A stretch of 7,568 nucleotides of DNA from Butyrivibrio sp. (GTDB taxonomy: Bacteria > Bacillota > Clostridia > Lachnospirales > Lachnospiraceae), in the NCBI GenBank assembly GCA_024688095.1, contig JAILEJ010000397.1:1-7568 (forward strand). Reading direction: 5' to 3'. This document shows, in pieces, positions 7,101 to 7,568 of this stretch; the first letter of the stretch is position 1, and each line of letters starts with the position of its first letter. The notes beneath the pieces are model-generated. The model did no database searches, was not told the DNA's origin, and saw only the letters and a program-made list of their open reading frames with translations. The position numbers and the translations under genes are program-made.

Positions 7101-7568
7101 GTAAAGCTGTCAACTTCATAACCGGTACTATAAACAGTAGTTCCATCAATACCGGTTCCAGCCCAGTCATACTTTGCATTTAATACAGTACTTTCACCAG
7201 CTATTACAACATAACTGTCCATCTGACTGTTTTCATTGACATAGACTTTCTTATCTGCCTTTGAATTACCGGCTGCAGCTGTAATATCGTCAGTACTGTA
7301 AATCGGTGTTACAAGAACTGCCCGCTTTTGACCAGATGTTGCAGATGTGCCATACTGTGCTGCATTTTTATAATTTTCATTATTTTCAGAAGAAGCTACT
7401 GCACTAATAGTAACAGAATATAAACCACTTCCATTTTCTCTGATAAAATCTGAAAAATCATACTCAGTAGAAGTACAGCAATCTATAGTGGAAGTTACTG
7501 ATGCGTCACCTTCCTTACTGATCACAAGCTTATAACCGGAGACTTCTACATTTCCAATCTTTGATACA
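1160..7568 (-). CDS. Giant YDG/MBG-repeat surface protein with C-terminal membrane anchor (N-terminus outside the window)
   Basis: The frame is open from the right edge to TAA at 1160, at least 2135 codons. A GTG at 7525 is not the start: the frame continues upstream through VSKIGNVEVSGYKL, inside a beta-rich domain, so the signal peptide and promoter lie outside. Layout from N to C: Ig/Fn3-like beta segments (about 6329-7567), an Fn3-like domain (5993-6328), an Ig-like domain with the WYKDG and SGQYSV strands (5720-5992), eleven tandem YDG/MBG-type domains (2705-5719), an acidic Ser/Asp/Glu/Asn stalk (1990-2704), a juxtamembrane domain (about 1520-1987), and hydrophobic helices (about 1240-1501). 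No LPXTG motif occurs; a basic HRRKK follows the first helix, as expected for a cytoplasmic side. Cysteines are few. Repetitive beta-sandwich proteins of this kind are usually adhesins or matrix-binding stalks; the ligand is unknown. The domain reading is from motif recognition and the adhesin role is inferred. Its own terminator follows at 1099-1140. Confidence 0.93.
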   Translation of the reverse strand, partial: VSKIGNVEVSGYKLVISKEGDASVTSTIDCCTSTEYDFSDFIRENGSGLYSVTISAVASSENNENYKNAAQYGTSATSGQKRAVLVTPIYSTDDITAAAGNSKADKKVYVNENSQMDSYVVIAGESTVLNAKYDWAGTGIDGTTVYSTGYEVDSFTASTETGVTTGTATDNSLTGSFTGTVSITDDVTSSTINVILKLKKRAADGTVSITGDIDNYPYGSLEHNPYTADFVSSIEGIDYTYTYTWYYKLNGYTYKSGSSVKDVVKTIDDSGNVSTSENAIVWNDKTFTFPRGRQANTYNVYCDVTATRKDNGESVTKTATKDFTIYKATDGDPRYLILTVNSWDYGSARNPANCVPLFGKDMGTVTIYYSKKGENDWTTTVPTEVGSYEVYAHSSGTDSYPAVTSETKEFTINKVTLAEPENFTMVPVDNNHYGLLQWDAVTGYIENNGGAGSASRVSVSYEVKVYLNNSILGTEVVTGSELNVLNYINDEGHYKFTIQAFATDPSTNTVGNNNNCNDSEVVTLNTPIIGATVTTDIEGNSKEYDGESVTITAGYSDSSSSYEYVWYKDGAEITGATGKTYTISEVSDSGQYSVKVKSTNTGDEWVSSKTIQVTISPRPVKITGFSDSKDYDNLALSHAGTYTGDDLTGKYTISYAGTADSTQTALVKNAELVSLTYSGIITDAGTADNTPSGAVIRNSEGDKTSDYEIIYVPGTLTVNKIPATITAPSDSKVYDGTALTAPGIGTGVADDKKVTVTGLLTGHELSCVSMTTESTITDAGTKSNVIDTSSIEIIDTTDNSRDVSANYEFTKVDGTLTITKAEASISVSDAEYTYDGTAKSIAAAQMTGAGTFKEAKLQYALVTTDAEGTETVGTAKDSLSYVHAGVYKIQISLAESTNHAAATPVYATLTINKRPVAFKGITKSKEYDATPHSVTDTEYSVVSGSLADGDSISSIDVYNDGIIVNVGETENSHVKDAVIKNSAGNIVNDDYAVTYQDGELSFTKRNITVTAKDHTRKYDGTALEVSVPADVTSMSDENNYYYTVGSGELAGTDTISAITISGSQTLVGNTDAIPSAVQIKNGANDVTGNYNISYVPGTLTVTKRAISVTAKDQTREFDGTEFSCSGIFTPDQNMYEIGGDGLADGDTVETVSLVGSQFSVGESDITPSSLVIRHGSDDYTDNYEITYNKGKISVTKATVTVTAKEFSKVYDGNPLTYQGADFDTSKEAITVTGLMGSDQASDITLTGTVTNAGEVKLVASGLKITRGNTDVTDSYNIQYVDGKLAVTKRVITVTAGDSTGEYGNKFNAEGVTYTITGGNEISEGDAKIKLTCAVTEHSDIGDYDIIPKADSSNYEIIAVNGKYTVTKRPITIKADDRSSKYTPGMNLEQNKYTLTRGELVEGDKIESVSIEGRQMTVGSSINRPSNAVIKNGFRDVTGNYDITYEEGTLVVEKGEQEILAEDLTIEYDGQEHTISEIVKSLKYDDGSQIKVSVDEDTAITLDALNVTYTVAEDDLYAAATKTVTVKITKRPITITADSDSKTYDGTPLTKNSWSITSGSLADGDEISLDSLTVQADNSEGSLTEAGTVANKITGTAVIMDGDTDVSEYYEITYVNGKLTVNAKAEEETDDANDSSTEAASEESSNGISEESSNGNTEESSNGNTEESSSDNSKESSTDNNANAGGNDTEDVKDSSDTKKKDDIVSDDSGNGDSKKSGDSGSNKQADEIIQENGSEDSNTDNTSDNASGNNDEATRTSNAEKSEVVKDVTEEEKTGKTVSGTENESKSIIIKDTASDSEENSADNGNISKVQESDNNNTVIDYSKYVVGTKNSSGTSKSNETSTDTNSVTAPESEKDENIVDCEVVSADIERMINELLNKDEQASVAAGNDLRFRVEVKRDDEALTETIKKSVTESISSSYKIVGLFDTSLFVKIGDQEETLIEKAYSSVTVTFRIPDDIWDDSMIGHAKILRTYVNEDGEVVTEVVLSEVTGQNLVMDTDNYSTYTIVSDAVIAPEDIDCYIHWLILLMLIIIVLSILVYYHRRKKYAREEGFESEEERKKLRETAVRHYLLIILFNIIAAILYLFGSCHWDLIAELATIVSTVLVEMASKHNYNNYIKKLEYNSNQDDLIEKAQ
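1240..1501 (-). other. C-terminal membrane anchor of the surface protein
   Basis: TM1 (HWLILLMLIIIVLSILVYY, 1445-1501) is followed by the basic stretch HRRKKYAREE and an acidic/basic loop. TM2 runs from HYLLIILFN to about LFGSCHW (1298-1363). A third, weaker hydrophobic segment (LIAELATIVSTVLVEMA, about 1240-1291) may be another helix or lie along the membrane. The positive-inside rule puts the repeats outside and the loop inside. A CYIHW motif sits at the outer edge of TM1 and a CHW at the outer edge of TM2. The rest, to the C-terminal EKAQ, is polar. Confidence 0.75.
1520..1987 (-). other. Juxtamembrane globular domain of the surface protein
   Basis: About 155 residues, from DCEVVSADIERMINELL to YSTYTIVSDAV, separate the acidic stalk from TM1. 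The segment starts with a probable helix and then alternates strand-like stretches (LRFRVEVKR, SLFVKIGDQ, VTVTFRIPDD, AKILRTYVNEDGEV). It ends in the D-x-x-x-Y-S-T-Y-x-I-V pattern common to the last domain before the anchor in large clostridial surface proteins. I recognise the style but cannot name a family with confidence. A structural role linking the stalk to the membrane is inferred. Confidence 0.5.
1990..2704 (-). other. Acidic low-complexity stalk of the surface protein
   Basis: About 238 residues dominated by Ser, Asp, Glu, Asn, Thr and Lys, almost without aromatic residues, start directly after the last YDG domain with AKAEEETDDANDSS. The first part carries ESSNGNTE repeats; the rest is irregular. 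Such segments are taken to be flexible spacers that carry the folded domains through the cell wall. The low-complexity nature gives rise to spurious open frames on both strands here. Confidence 0.85.
2541..2660 (-). repeat. 24-bp tandem repeat in the stalk coding region
   Basis: Copies at 2565-2588 and 2589-2612 are identical; the copy at 2613-2636 differs at three positions. More degenerate copies flank them at 2541-2564 and 2637-2660. Each unit is eight codons (N-G-N-T-E-E-S-S), so gain or loss of a unit keeps the frame and only changes stalk length. Confidence 0.9.
2705..5719 (-). repeat. Array of eleven tandem YDG/MBG-type domains
   Basis: Unit borders in N-to-C order are 5411-5719, 5111-5410, 4832-5110, 4559-4831, 4262-4558, 3983-4261, 3707-3982, 3470-3706, 3212-3469, 2984-3211 and 2705-2983 (103, 100, 93, 91, 99, 93, 92, 79, 86, 76 and 93 residues). 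Most units open with K-R-x-I-T-V-T-A, have a K-x-Y-D-G-T-x-L motif near residue 15, a G-x-L-x-x-G-D turn, and close with N-Y-x-I-x-Y-x-x-G-x-L-x-V-T. Variants: YDN in unit 1, YDA in unit 4, FDG in unit 6, YGN in unit 8 and YTP in unit 9. Units 3 and 10 follow a different, shorter pattern. DNA identity between units is low apart from short border patches, so the array is old rather than recently amplified. Confidence 0.85.
5720..5992 (-). other. Ig-like domain preceding the YDG array
   Basis: About 91 residues hold the typical Ig-set pattern: a strand near VTITAGY, the central WYKDGAEITGATGKTYTI, and the SDSGQYSVKV strand where a Tyr occupies the usual Y-x-C position but the Cys is replaced by Val. 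It also begins with an SKEYDGESV motif like the following units, so it may be a hybrid or the edge of the YDG array. The disulfide of classical Ig domains is absent, as is common in bacterial Ig-like domains. Confidence 0.65.
5993..7567 (-). other. N-terminal Ig/Fn3-like beta segments of the surface protein
   Basis: At 5993-6328 a domain of 112 residues reads as Fn3-like: AEPENFTMVP, LQWDAVTGY, SYEVKVYLNN and GHYKFTIQAFA. At 6329-6589 lies an 87-residue segment with LTVNSWDYG and PTEVGSYEVYAHS, similar to the bacterial Ig-like domains that end in an E-F-T-I-N-K border. At 6590-6967, 126 residues contain TYTWYYKLNG and NTYNVYCDVTATR. The remaining 200 residues to the edge contain at least one further beta-rich unit with GLYSVTISAVA. 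Boundaries are approximate; the family calls are by motif only. Confidence 0.55.

Noticed and set aside
1..7568. A defence system, mobile element or CRISPR array
   Set aside because: No transposase, nuclease, recombinase or regularly spaced repeat with unique spacers is present. The repeats seen are protein-coding domain repeats or a coding tandem repeat.

Overview
The window is AT-rich and holds two genes, both on the minus strand and both cut by a window edge. Order of transcription runs from right to left: a giant repetitive surface protein (1160 to beyond 7568), a 343-base intergenic region, then the start of a TRAP-transporter solute-binding lipoprotein (816 to beyond 1). The low GC, the Gram-positive style lipoprotein signal, the strong AGGGAG ribosome binding site, and the pairing of YDG/MBG-repeat surface proteins with TAXI-type receptors suggest a Clostridia-class Firmicute, plausibly Lachnospiraceae. 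That placement is an inference from style, not from a marker gene.

Right and central part (1160-7568): one uninterrupted reading frame of at least 2135 codons, with neither signal peptide nor true start in the window. From N to C it shows about 600 residues of Ig-like and Fn3-like beta-sandwich segments, one clear Ig-like domain, eleven tandem YDG/MBG-type domains (about 76-103 residues each, joined at a recurring T-K-R boundary), a stalk of about 238 residues rich in Ser, Asp, Glu and Asn with an in-frame 24-bp tandem repeat, a globular domain of about 155 residues next to the membrane, and a C-terminal membrane hairpin. There is no LPXTG sorting signal, so the protein seems held by its own transmembrane helices. 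It looks like a long adhesin or cell-surface stalk. A strong intrinsic terminator follows its stop codon.

Intergenic part (817-1159): terminator of the surface protein, then a good sigma-A type promoter and a predicted leader of about 200 nt. The leader carries three successive structures: a long hairpin, a terminator-like hairpin with a U-tract about 90 nt after the predicted start, and an 11-bp perfect inverted repeat with a 48-nt interior. A normal ribosome binding site precedes the receptor gene. This looks like a regulated leader or a short stand-alone RNA, and is the least explained part of the window.

Left part (1-816): the first 272 codons of a TAXI-family TRAP receptor lipoprotein. 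Its permease partner would be expected further left, outside the window. The two genes appear to be separate transcription units, and nothing seen here links their functions. I see no evidence for a mobile element, CRISPR array, tRNA, rRNA or defence system.
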